A stretch of DNA of 64,000 bases from a virus. The notes under the pieces are model-generated. The model searched no databases. It saw only the letters and a list, made by a program, of their open reading frames with translations, and was not told the DNA's origin. The DNA is taken from positions 1 through 64,000 of the IMG/VR virus record IMGVR_UViG_3300050343_000285; one strand, 5' to 3'. Shown here piece by piece: positions 13,043 to 19,694 of the stretch. Position numbers and translations under genes: made by a program. Numbering within the stretch: the stretch's first letter is position 1; each line of letters starts with the position of its first letter.

Positions 13043-13286
13043 CTTCTTCTACCTCGTCGTCTTCCGCATCTTCAGCAAAACATGCTGCGTTGATCTCATC
13101 TATATCTAAGTTGCTATCATTCCATGCTACATGGTCAGGAGTTTCCAGTGAATCCAACTCCCGCATAGTACCAACAAACTCATCATAATTAGCACAAGAC
13201 ATGCTGAGATTGTAGAGCCCTTCATCGTTAGCAATCCACAAGCAAACATTCCACGTTTCATAGTTTTCATATCCGTTGTAACTCAT
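13023..13286 (-). CDS. DUF7249-like small phage protein, 87 aa
   Basis: The N-terminus MSYNGYENYETWNVCLWIANDEGLY matches the small phage family that begins with a NGWxNYETWNVxLWI signature, function unknown. The C-terminus is an acidic run (DAEDDEVEEDDAAVA). The start overlaps the stop of the tiny membrane ORF upstream (ATGA) and another tiny membrane ORF overlaps its end, so the three are probably translated together. Confidence 0.8.
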   Translation of the reverse strand: MSYNGYENYETWNVCLWIANDEGLYNLSMSCANYDEFVGTMRELDSLETPDHVAWNDSNLDIDEINAACFAEDAEDDEVEEDDAAVA

Positions 13287-13372
13287 GATAGCCTCTCAAG
13301 TAAAATCATTGAAACAGTAACCACTAAGAAAAGTATAACACACATTCCATCAGCGTCAAATCTTTTTTTCAT
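13283..13372 (-). CDS. Tiny transmembrane protein, 29 aa
   Basis: A 29-residue frame with an excellent AAGGAG ribosome binding site and a promoter directly upstream (13399-13427). Product: a short basic N-terminus (MKKRFDADGM), one membrane helix (VILFLVVTVSMILL) and ERLS. It is the first gene of a three-gene unit and overlaps the next start by 4 nt. Promoter, ribosome binding site and coupling together support it despite its size. Confidence 0.6.
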   Translation of the reverse strand: MKKRFDADGMCVILFLVVTVSMILLERLS

Positions 13373-13398
13373 CTTTAACTCCTTACTGTTATATCGAC

Positions 13399-13427
13399 AT
13401 TATATACAGTATAACTTTAGTTGTCAA
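13399..13427 (-). promoter_or_regulatory. Sigma70-like promoter (class with ACTAAAGTT spacer)
   Basis: TTGACA, 17-nt spacer starting ACTAAAGTT, TATAAT, then TCGATATAAC. Near-identical in layout to the promoter at 10091. Confidence 0.8.
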
Positions 13428-13448
13428 TAGATAAATTTAAAATATTTT

Positions 13449-13495
13449 GCGGCCGCACTCCCTGTGCCTAAGTCCTTTACCGATAATGGTTTACG
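13449..13495. repeat. Inverted GC block plus degenerate hairpin H11
   Basis: On minus, GGCACagggaGTGCGGCC (13449-13468); the hairpin (13468-13495) keeps the CTAAGTCCTTTACC left arm but has a diverged right arm. The TAA of the 13491 gene lies in it. Confidence 0.65.
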
Positions 13496-13913
13496 TCAAC
13501 AATACATATCGTTTCTTATTACCTCCCATTGTTTCCAGTTTTGAAATTTTATGTCGAAAAAATAAGGCTGCTTTCCCTTGTATATATCTACTGCTTAGAT
13601 GTTGATTCATTTCCTCGAATGATATTTTATCTTTACCCTCTACCATCTGATTCCATATAACATCTTTCTGCTCTGATGTAACATACTTAGGATTCATAGG
13701 AGTAGCAGTCATACTCTTCATCTTTTGTTCAATTTGTTTCTCTACAAACTCTGGTGATAGGTCACTCATAATATCAGAGTACTGTTCTTTTATATCCTTT
13801 ACTCTCTGCTCATATCGTTGGTACTGCTCTATTATCAGTCGATTCTGAATTAGTACTTCTGCCATATCTCTGCACATATCATCTAATGCTGTCAATCTTG
13901 TTTCAAAATCCAT
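13491..13913 (-). CDS. Hypothetical coiled-coil protein, 140 aa
   Basis: Residues 1-65 form a probable coiled coil (ETRLTALDDMCRDMAEVLIQ... YEQRVKDIKEQYSDIM); the C-terminal part is basic and globular (GKAALFFRHKISKLETMGGNKKRYVLL). Unrecognised. The ATG at 13913 is preferred to one at 13919 because it is 7 nt from GGAG. It overlaps the upstream stop region. Confidence 0.65.
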   Translation of the reverse strand: MDFETRLTALDDMCRDMAEVLIQNRLIIEQYQRYEQRVKDIKEQYSDIMSDLSPEFVEKQIEQKMKSMTATPMNPKYVTSEQKDVIWNQMVEGKDKISFEEMNQHLSSRYIQGKAALFFRHKISKLETMGGNKKRYVLLT

Positions 13914-13915
13914 AA

Positions 13916-14182
13916 TCATTCTCCTTTGGATGTTTTATTGCCCCATGCTTTAATAGCAGATACTGAACATGCGTGAAGGTTATTGTCAAATTTAAATATA
14001 CCTCCTACCGTTTCAATACTCTCTGTTGCCCAACCCTTACCATCATTCATGTCTTCTCTGTAATAACACATCTCCGTTCCTTTATAAGTATACATATCTA
14101 CAACTTTCCTACGCCATCCATGACCCTTTTTTCTTTCCCATACACTTCCGGTTTCTACTGTAATTATTTTTCTGTTACTCAT
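13916..14182 (-). CDS. Hypothetical basic protein, 88 aa
   Basis: Short basic protein starting MSNRKIITVETGSVWERKKGHGWRRKV; the GSVWERKKGHGWRR pattern and later VGGIFKFDNNLH suggest a small beta-barrel such as an SH3- or DUF-like phage domain, not named with confidence. It is part of the 14850-13491 operon, overlapping its upstream neighbour by 8 nt. Confidence 0.65.
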   Translation of the reverse strand: MSNRKIITVETGSVWERKKGHGWRRKVVDMYTYKGTEMCYYREDMNDGKGWATESIETVGGIFKFDNNLHACSVSAIKAWGNKTSKGE

Positions 14183-14333
14183 TGTAAAAGTTCCTGCAAT
14201 GTAAAATGTTGTCTGCTACTCTCATTCCGTCCTTATCGTCAGTCTCCCAACAAGACACGTAGTACATTTGTACCAAACGAGTTGATAACTTGTCAAGGAT
14301 ATCATATAGGTTCTTTTCAATTAGTTCGTTCAT
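14175..14333 (-). CDS. Hypothetical protein, 52 aa
   Basis: Small helical protein starting MNELIEKNLYDILDKL. An in-frame ATG at 14342 is also possible, but it lies only 3 nt from the AGGAG. It overlaps the end of the 14317 gene. Unrecognised. Confidence 0.55.
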   Translation of the reverse strand: MNELIEKNLYDILDKLSTRLVQMYYVSCWETDDKDGMRVADNILHCRNFYNE

Positions 14334-14679
14334 TGTAAGCATACTCTCCTGTGTCATAGTTTCTAATCTCTTGTAGTCTATCAGCAATTTCAAAATGGTC
14401 AAGCCATCCAAATACTTCTACCGCCCCATGTCGCTTGTGTATAGGATGACTCTCTAATACTTTGTACGACATATTAGGATCGGTGCCGTGTTTATGTTCT
14501 ATAATCCAGACTTCAAAGTAGCCGCTATTCCCGCCATAACTTTTGTCATGATTACACACAATAGCACCAAGCCCATTAGAGAAAAAATAACGCTTAACAT
14601 ATCGACCCTTCTCTTTCATATACTGGGAATCAAAATATGTTTCATTTAGTTTCAGTGGGTTCACTTTAGTTGTGATCAT
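14317..14679 (-). CDS. Hypothetical protein, 120 aa
   Basis: Soluble protein with a beta-rich core (GRYVKRYFFSNGLGAIVCNHDKSYGG ... FEVWII) followed by a predicted helical C-terminus. Not recognised. GAGGAG lies upstream of the ATG, 6 nt away and within the end of the preceding gene. Confidence 0.65.
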   Translation of the reverse strand: MITTKVNPLKLNETYFDSQYMKEKGRYVKRYFFSNGLGAIVCNHDKSYGGNSGYFEVWIIEHKHGTDPNMSYKVLESHPIHKRHGAVEVFGWLDHFEIADRLQEIRNYDTGEYAYNERTN

Positions 14680-14682
14680 TTT

Positions 14683-14850
14683 TTACTCCTCAATATGTGA
14701 TAGTGTGAATGGGATTATAACATGATCGGCTACCTTTTGTCTAGCCTCAGTTTCTGTCATGGCCCCAACTTCGCCAATCTTATTTCCTTGTAGGTCAATT
14801 ACAGCCCAAACATTTTTTCTAGGATACACTACGCAATTATTGTTACTCAT
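14683..14850 (-). CDS. Hypothetical protein, 55 aa
   Basis: Starts MSNNNCVVYPRKNVWAVIDLQG after GGAG; a short beta-alpha protein. Unrecognised. It precedes the 14679 start by 3 nt, so the two are coupled. Confidence 0.6.
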   Translation of the reverse strand: MSNNNCVVYPRKNVWAVIDLQGNKIGEVGAMTETEARQKVADHVIIPFTLSHIEE

Positions 14851-14878
14851 TTTAATTTCTCCTTATTTATAAAGTTTA

Positions 14879-15061
14879 TCAGCCAGCCCCGTGGAAGTCA
14901 AGGCTAGATTCAAAATGTACAGCTTCCGAACAATCAAAGTCTGTACGATCTTCGATAACCTCACAATGTTCGTAGCATGTGGGACAGATGTCTGCGTCGG
15001 AGTGAACCGAAGCACCACAGCAGTCTGAAGAGTAAACGATTTCAAAGTTGTTATTTAACAT
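14879..15061 (-). CDS. Small zinc-ribbon protein, 60 aa
   Basis: Four metal-ligand cysteines (CCGA ... CPTC, about 12 residues apart, plus a following HC) match the compact zinc ribbon found in many small phage proteins of the form CCGAxVxxDxDICxxCxEHCE. Likely a protein or nucleic acid binding module; no enzyme domain. It is first in its unit, with a promoter at 15101-15129. Confidence 0.7.
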   Translation of the reverse strand: MLNNNFEIVYSSDCCGASVHSDADICPTCYEHCEVIEDRTDFDCSEAVHFESSLDFHGAG

Positions 15062-15100
15062 TTTCTTTTCTTTCTAATCTTTGTTACTTGTTATATCTGA

Positions 15101-15129
15101 AGTATATATACTATATCGGAATTTGTCAA
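15101..15129 (-). promoter_or_regulatory. Sigma70-like promoter
   Basis: TTGACA, 17-nt spacer with CCGATATAG, TATACT. Confidence 0.75.
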
Positions 15130-15230
15130 GCAATAATTTAGAAATATTTTTATTTTTTTTCTGTGTGCAAATATCATGCCATAATTTTTTTTCTTTTGGC
15201 ACATGATTTGCTATATGTTAAGATAGGTAA

Positions 15231-15278
15231 CCCGGCCGGGCGAAATGCTCGTAAGTCATGATGTGGCAACGACTTACG
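15231..15278 (+). repeat. GGCCGG core plus hairpin H12
   Basis: Palindromic CCCGGCCGGG (15231-15240) and perfect CGTAAGT/ACTTACG hairpin (15250-15278). Confidence 0.75.
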
Positions 15279-15299
15279 AACATCCACCCCAATGGGTGA

Positions 15300-15497
15300 T
15301 TATGCAGCCTGATAGTGGCGTATACGATTACTTCTTCTTACTCTTTTTAGTTTTTCTCGTACGGCTTCTTTCATAAGTTCAGCAACTACACTATATTTTT
15401 TTGTAGTGTAAGTCTGTTCATTATCTCTTAGATCTTGTCCAAGTGTACGGATCCAAGCATCTAGTTCAACTGTTTTCATTTGCTGGAAAGTACTCAT
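15300..15497 (-). CDS. Hypothetical basic protein, 65 aa
   Basis: Starts MSTFQQMKTVELDAWIRTLGQDLRD at the ATG 9 nt after GGAG, with a strongly basic C-terminus (REKLKRVRRSNRIRHY) that could contact nucleic acid. Unrecognised. A CACCC/GGGTG hairpin follows the stop codon. Confidence 0.65.
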   Translation of the reverse strand: MSTFQQMKTVELDAWIRTLGQDLRDNEQTYTTKKYSVVAELMKEAVREKLKRVRRSNRIRHYQAA

Positions 15498-15501
15498 AGG
15501 T

Positions 15502-15786
15502 TTATTCTCCAAATGGTGATTGTTCTAAGGTGGTTGCATAATGTAAACGTAACGCTGCTATTCTTTCATCACTTCCCGGTTTACCTACTGGTATAATCAT
15601 ATCGTCTTTACTACTAAGATACCTATCGTCTACCTTCGCTTGCTCACTCTTTACAATTTTTCTCATAGCCTTTCTATTAAACTTATGAACCGTACCATCC
15701 TGTTCAACACCTTTCCATATCATACTACATTCATCCCATGCAGCGGATAAAATAGGATATTTTCTCATTAGTTTTTCTGTACTCAT
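15502..15786 (-). CDS. Hypothetical protein, 94 aa
   Basis: Unrecognised soluble protein starting MSTEKLMRKYPILSAAWDECSMIWKG with a basic centre (NRKAMRKIVKSEQ). It overlaps the upstream stop by 4 nt and leads to the 15497 start. Confidence 0.65.
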   Translation of the reverse strand: MSTEKLMRKYPILSAAWDECSMIWKGVEQDGTVHKFNRKAMRKIVKSEQAKVDDRYLSSKDDMIIPVGKPGSDERIAALRLHYATTLEQSPFGE

Positions 15787-15911
15787 TTTTTATCATCCTC
15801 AAATATAGGGTCGCCACACTCATCAACTGGTATACCGTCTTCACTCATAAATATATCACCATTCCGCAGTCCGTCAATAGTAATTTCTAATTTTTCTTGC
15901 TCTGTAAACAT
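15783..15911 (-). CDS. Hypothetical acidic protein, 42 aa
   Basis: Starts MFTEQEKLEITIDGLRNGD after AGGAAAG; its TGA overlaps the next ATG (ATGA). Acidic and unrecognised. Confidence 0.5.
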   Translation of the reverse strand: MFTEQEKLEITIDGLRNGDIFMSEDGIPVDECGDPIFEDDKK

Positions 15912-15927
15912 TTAGAATCTTTCCTGT

Positions 15928-16080
15928 CTACTGTGCTGCATTTAAGTAAATTTCATCGAATAAGTCTACCCCAGTGACTTCACACCAATCAAGCGGGTGT
16001 GAATTGTTGTCATCGCAAGGTTCTACCACACCTTCATTTTCTAGGGCGGCAATTAACAGTTGAGTATTTATATCTAACAT
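15928..16080 (-). CDS. Hypothetical acidic protein, 50 aa
   Basis: Starts MLDINTQLLIAALENEGVVEP with GGAG 8 nt upstream; acidic, with two cysteines. A promoter with an 18-nt spacer lies at 16110-16139. Unrecognised. Confidence 0.55.
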   Translation of the reverse strand: MLDINTQLLIAALENEGVVEPCDDNNSHPLDWCEVTGVDLFDEIYLNAAQ

Positions 16081-16109
16081 CTCAATTTCTCCGTGGTAAG
16101 TGTATCAAA

Positions 16110-16139
16110 AGTGTACCAAAATTTTTCTGTCTACGTCAA
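16110..16139 (-). promoter_or_regulatory. Weak sigma70-like promoter
   Basis: TTGACG, 18-nt spacer, TACACT; no CGATAWWA tag. Confidence 0.5.
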
Positions 16140-16148
16140 TAGCAAAAA

Positions 16149-16346
16149 TTAACCTAATCCCCAAACGCGGTTTAGGTCATAACTATTCTGTAATGTTCTC
16201 ATTACAATAGAATCATCTTGACAAAATTTGCCATTCTTAGCATATCCGATTACCTTGTTGGTATCGGTTGTTACTACTACTTGACGATTGTGAACGTCTA
16301 CGATTTTAAGATTGTTAGCTATTCGATTTTTTTGTGAAATAATCAT
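16149..16346 (-). CDS. Hypothetical protein, 65 aa
   Basis: Small beta-type protein (IVDVHNRQVVVTTDTNKVIGYAKNG), unrecognised. It is the first small gene right of the cluster and has its own promoter at 16386-16413. Confidence 0.65.
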   Translation of the reverse strand: MIISQKNRIANNLKIVDVHNRQVVVTTDTNKVIGYAKNGKFCQDDSIVMRTLQNSYDLNRVWGLG

Positions 16347-16385
16347 TTTTTATCCTTTGTTTAATGTCCTATTTACTATATCGGA

Positions 16386-16413
16386 ATTTTAGCATAGTAA
16401 ACTTTAATGTCAA
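16386..16413 (-). promoter_or_regulatory. Sigma70-like promoter
   Basis: TTGACA, 16-nt spacer with AAAGTT, TAAAAT, then TCCGATATAG downstream. Confidence 0.7.
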
Positions 16414-16744
16414 GAAAAAACTTTTTTTCTTTTCTAATATATATATAGTGCAAGTATCATGCCATTCGGATAAAATTTTTTTGGCTATACTTGTATACTT
16501 TTTATATTGTCATTATGGCATAATTCACATTATTGCGACACGTTTTGTCACGTTGTTGTGAATAGTGTATAAAACCCGTTAAATACGTGTCATATTATTG
16601 TGACACATTTTAAGATGATTCACACGTATGATACACTTAGCATGGGGGTTTTTTTGTTTTACGTATGTACGCTGTCGCCGTGCTAAAAAATGCCGGGTGG
16701 TCCAAAAATAGTAAGGACGGTCTATATTAAATGTAATACCTAAA
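16414..16744. other. Non-coding region with nested inverted repeats
   Basis: No gene seen. It contains the imperfect pair CAAGTATcatGCCA/TTGGCTATACTTG (about 16460-16500), a long pair ATTCACA/TGTGAAT around CGACA/TGTC (about 16526-16563), a GTGTCA-N7-TGACAC palindrome (about 16588-16606) and TTAGCATGG/CCGTGCTAA (about 16637-16686). Such clustered palindromes could be operators or part of an origin. A similar IR (CAAAT..CATG..GCCA) lies at 15167-15210. Confidence 0.5.
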
Positions 16745-18202
16745 CTATCCTGTTTGCCCCAACAGCTTCTTAGATCCTACTAGCTGCCTTAATTCTTGAA
16801 TAGCTCCATCATCAAATTCCATCTCTACCCCATACTCCCTTTTACATATCTCCAATAATTCCTCATCTGAATACCTATCGCCAAAATATTCAACTAACTT
16901 TTCCGCCTCTATTCCCCACCTAGATAGAGCATCTCTTCTGTATAAATCCCCTGACTTTTCTTGAATCATCTTTGGTTTATATAGACTTAAATGAAATCTC
17001 ATTGCTCTAATCGTTCCTAACTTATATGAAGTTCCTAACTTTTGATTAACTAGTATCGCTAGGTCCTCATCTGAATATTCTTCATAATTATCTCTAATAA
17101 CACTCATGGCCCCTGTTTTGTCGCAATTTTTGATTCTTTTTCTATTTTTATTGATTGATTTGCCTTTAATTTTTCTTTTCATATTGCTTACTTGACGAGG
17201 TGTTAACTTTAAATCAAATTTCTTATTCAAAGCTTCTGCTATTTTAATATTCTTTTTCCCATACCTCTCCTCACACTCCTGTACAAATTCCTGTATATCT
17301 TTTCTTTTCCATAAACCTGGTCTCATAGCTCTTTTGTTATTATATATATCAGGATACTTTTTCCTTAACCCTAATTTCTTTTCCCAGCTATATACTGCTG
17401 TAGACACACTCTTATATTTCCTTTGGCAATTTCTTTTCCATCCATATAATTCAGTCAACTTATCTGCATCTCCCTCTAACCTTACCCAATCGTTTTCGAA
17501 TCTTCTTGGAAAATCCCCTCTTTTATCAATACTATTTTCACTATGAGTACCAGCTTTTAAATGATCTGGATTATAACAGCATTTATTATTACATAAATGA
17601 CGTACCAATTCTGGGTATTCTCCATATTTTTCCCAATAAGCTACTCTATGCTTAGTTAAATGTTTTACTTCACCATTTATCCGTATTTGCACCTTACCAT
17701 ATCCTGATCGCTGAATAGCATTACTTTCTTTACAAGGTGTTGCATTATAAAAGTTTTTATTGCTATAACTAAAATTATTCTTATATGCCTTACTCTTGAT
17801 AGCTTTTTCTAACCATGGTTTAATTTTGTCCACACTAATTGCCACCCACTTATTTAATAAATTATCTTTCGCCCACTTATGCTGATACTCTCTTTCTTTT
17901 GACAAAATTTCATCTTCGCTAAAACGCTCTAGTATAACAAAATTCATTTGATATTTAGGATCGTTATAACACTCTAGTAATTTACTTGAAGTTTTATAGC
18001 TAGTATTCTTTATATCTCTTAGATGCTGTTGACATCTATATATAATATCCATACTACTACCAACATAAATTTTAACACTTTTAACATTCTTCTTATTAAA
18101 AACAATACCATACACTCCACAGACCTTTTCCCTTGATCCTAAATGTACTTTTTCAAACTTTTCTACTTGGTCTTGAGTTAGTCTTTTTTGTTTTTGGCTC
18201 AT
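16745..18202 (-). CDS. Homing endonuclease with GIY-YIG and HNH domains, 485 aa
   Basis: Residues about 28-120 carry a GIY-YIG nuclease domain (VYGIVF, KIYVGSS, catalytic-type Arg in YRCQQHL, Glu in REYQHKW). Residues about 150-225 carry an HNH-type domain (HRVAYWEKYG, RHLCNNKCCYNPDHL, THSEN) with paired cysteines. The rest holds at least three similar helix-turn-helix-like modules of about 35 residues (IAEALNKKFDLKLTPRQVSNMKRK; YSDEDLAILVNQKLGTSYKLGTI; YSDEELLEICKREYGVEM). Free-standing homing endonucleases cut DNA to spread their own gene. Two nuclease domains in one chain is unusual. It is separated from the early genes by the palindrome region and faces the plus-strand virion genes. Confidence 0.85.
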   Translation of the reverse strand: MSQKQKRLTQDQVEKFEKVHLGSREKVCGVYGIVFNKKNVKSVKIYVGSSMDIIYRCQQHLRDIKNTSYKTSSKLLECYNDPKYQMNFVILERFSEDEILSKEREYQHKWAKDNLLNKWVAISVDKIKPWLEKAIKSKAYKNNFSYSNKNFYNATPCKESNAIQRSGYGKVQIRINGEVKHLTKHRVAYWEKYGEYPELVRHLCNNKCCYNPDHLKAGTHSENSIDKRGDFPRRFENDWVRLEGDADKLTELYGWKRNCQRKYKSVSTAVYSWEKKLGLRKKYPDIYNNKRAMRPGLWKRKDIQEFVQECEERYGKKNIKIAEALNKKFDLKLTPRQVSNMKRKIKGKSINKNRKRIKNCDKTGAMSVIRDNYEEYSDEDLAILVNQKLGTSYKLGTIRAMRFHLSLYKPKMIQEKSGDLYRRDALSRWGIEAEKLVEYFGDRYSDEELLEICKREYGVEMEFDDGAIQELRQLVGSKKLLGQTG

Positions 18203-18273
18203 ACCCAGTATCTCCTTTACTCCTGTATAAATACTATCCTTATAGTAACTAGTTTTATTATTTTTTTAATATC

Positions 18274-18290
18274 TTGGTGTATAATCTTAA
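18274..18290 (+). promoter_or_regulatory. Late-promoter-like motif
   Basis: TTGGTGTATAATCTTAA, 40 nt before the first virion-side gene. Confidence 0.5.
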
Positions 18291-18326
18291 TATTGTAAGA
18301 TCAGCATTCTAATAAGGTATATAATA

Positions 18327-19673
18327 ATGGCTAATAATATAAGATTTAATTTTGGATCTAAAATGTGGGGCAAATTTCGCAAGGGAAATAATGACTCAAT
18401 AATGGATTATAAAGATACTACCTTAAACAAAAAAACACTTGACTATAAAAGTACAGATTATTTATTAGAAAGCAAAGATGCTAAAGTTATAGGCAATATG
18501 GATATTGATAGTAGTAAAAATTTTGCTATAGGAGGTAGAGTAGGGCAGGGTGATCGTGAACGTAGACTTGCTATAAAAAATGAGGAACTTAGTTATGATT
18601 TACAAGATAATTTAGACCCTTATACTTATCTTGGTAATAATAAAGTAGATAATGATGTTTTATTAATACTTAACTCACCGCATGATCCCGATCCTGCTGG
18701 TAAAACAATATTCAGTGGCGATCACTATACCACTTATCCAAATGATTATCCGCCACAAAACACGCCTTGTAATTGGTGCAGAATTCCAGATCCTGATAAT
18801 CCAGGTAAGTGTATATCTTATGAAAAGATGTATCCTTGTGCGAGATGCGATCCAAAAATGAAGCAATTCACGATCGAAGTAACGTATGATGCTAATAGTA
18901 TTAATAAGACATTGGCAGGAAAAACATTTACGCGTAGGGTTACGGTTGCTACCGGAGAAGAAATTAAACCTTCTCGTGCTTGCGAAAAATTTCAGCAAGA
19001 TTGCAAAAATTGTGTTACCTTTAATACTGGCAATGGAGTTGTTGAATGTGTCGGACAACCGCGAGCCAAAAACACACCATGCGATGAATGTATTGATGGG
19101 ACATACGAAGGTTGCGAAAGGCATGGTGCCTATACATGCGTAAACGGTGAATGTAAGCCTGATGATTGTGGTGGTGAGGTTTGTGATGAAACACAGTGCA
19201 TGTCATGTGAGAGTAAGAATCCGAAAAATCCAAAGCTGGGTAAACATTGTGTATTTCAATGTAAAGGATCAACTCCTGATTGCTTAGAAGTATTTACAGG
19301 CATGGGTCAGCCTAGACAATATGGTTGCGGTTGCGCAGTTGCGATGAATGGATGTCAAGATCCTGCTAAGCCTGACTTAGATACGGACTCTTGTAGCTGC
19401 CGTTGCGATGCAGAGGTAACTTTGATTGTCCCGTTGGGAAAAACACAAGCCCAGATATGCAATGAAGATACTAATAAACATTGGGATGGTGCGACATGTA
19501 GTTGCGTAACTCAGTGTGATCCACCATGTGAAGCTCCTGAAGTATGCGCTCAAGTTGAACCGGGCGTGTATTCGTGTATGTGTCCCGGAGAACCTGCTGG
19601 AGCTAGTAGTTTAAGCTCTAGTGTATGTTCTAATTATAGTCTCACTGAACTACCTTACTCGTTATTGCCTTAG
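18327..19673 (+). CDS. Cysteine-rich putative virion or adhesin protein, 448 aa
   Basis: The first 140 residues are polar and cysteine-free; residues about 145-430 hold some 45 cysteines in short EGF- or disulfide-type clusters (CNWCR, CARC, CDECIDG, CSCRC, CDPPCEAPEVC). The last residues, NYSLTELPYSLLP, resemble the tails of the 19695 and 24075 products. No signal peptide is seen, so any export or virion assembly would be by the phage. I infer a surface-exposed virion protein or host-binding decoration; it could also be a tail fibre accessory. No database family can be named. It opens the plus-strand operon. Confidence 0.65.
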   Translation: MANNIRFNFGSKMWGKFRKGNNDSIMDYKDTTLNKKTLDYKSTDYLLESKDAKVIGNMDIDSSKNFAIGGRVGQGDRERRLAIKNEELSYDLQDNLDPYTYLGNNKVDNDVLLILNSPHDPDPAGKTIFSGDHYTTYPNDYPPQNTPCNWCRIPDPDNPGKCISYEKMYPCARCDPKMKQFTIEVTYDANSINKTLAGKTFTRRVTVATGEEIKPSRACEKFQQDCKNCVTFNTGNGVVECVGQPRAKNTPCDECIDGTYEGCERHGAYTCVNGECKPDDCGGEVCDETQCMSCESKNPKNPKLGKHCVFQCKGSTPDCLEVFTGMGQPRQYGCGCAVAMNGCQDPAKPDLDTDSCSCRCDAEVTLIVPLGKTQAQICNEDTNKHWDGATCSCVTQCDPPCEAPEVCAQVEPGVYSCMCPGEPAGASSLSSSVCSNYSLTELPYSLLP

Positions 19674-19694
19674 TATTAATAAGTAGGAAGCTTC

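Noticed and set aside
14710-14740. TAGACA...TATAAT promoter
   Set aside because: It lies inside the 14683-14850 coding region and serves no close gene.
2221-15215. GGCAC-N5-GTGC blocks, and TTGGCAC...TTGCT at 9145 and 15198, as sigma54 promoters
   Set aside because: GG/GC spacing fits -24/-12 promoters, but most copies are inverted repeats with a conserved GGCC extension, face away from the neighbouring genes, and no plus-strand gene follows.
2076-15278. CRISPR array
   Set aside because: The repeated hairpins are far apart (hundreds to thousands of bases), imperfect, and have genes between them.
18675-19272. Overlapping minus-strand and frame-shifted ORFs in the cysteine-rich gene
   Set aside because: They mirror the Cys/Gly codons of the plus-strand gene and lack start signals.
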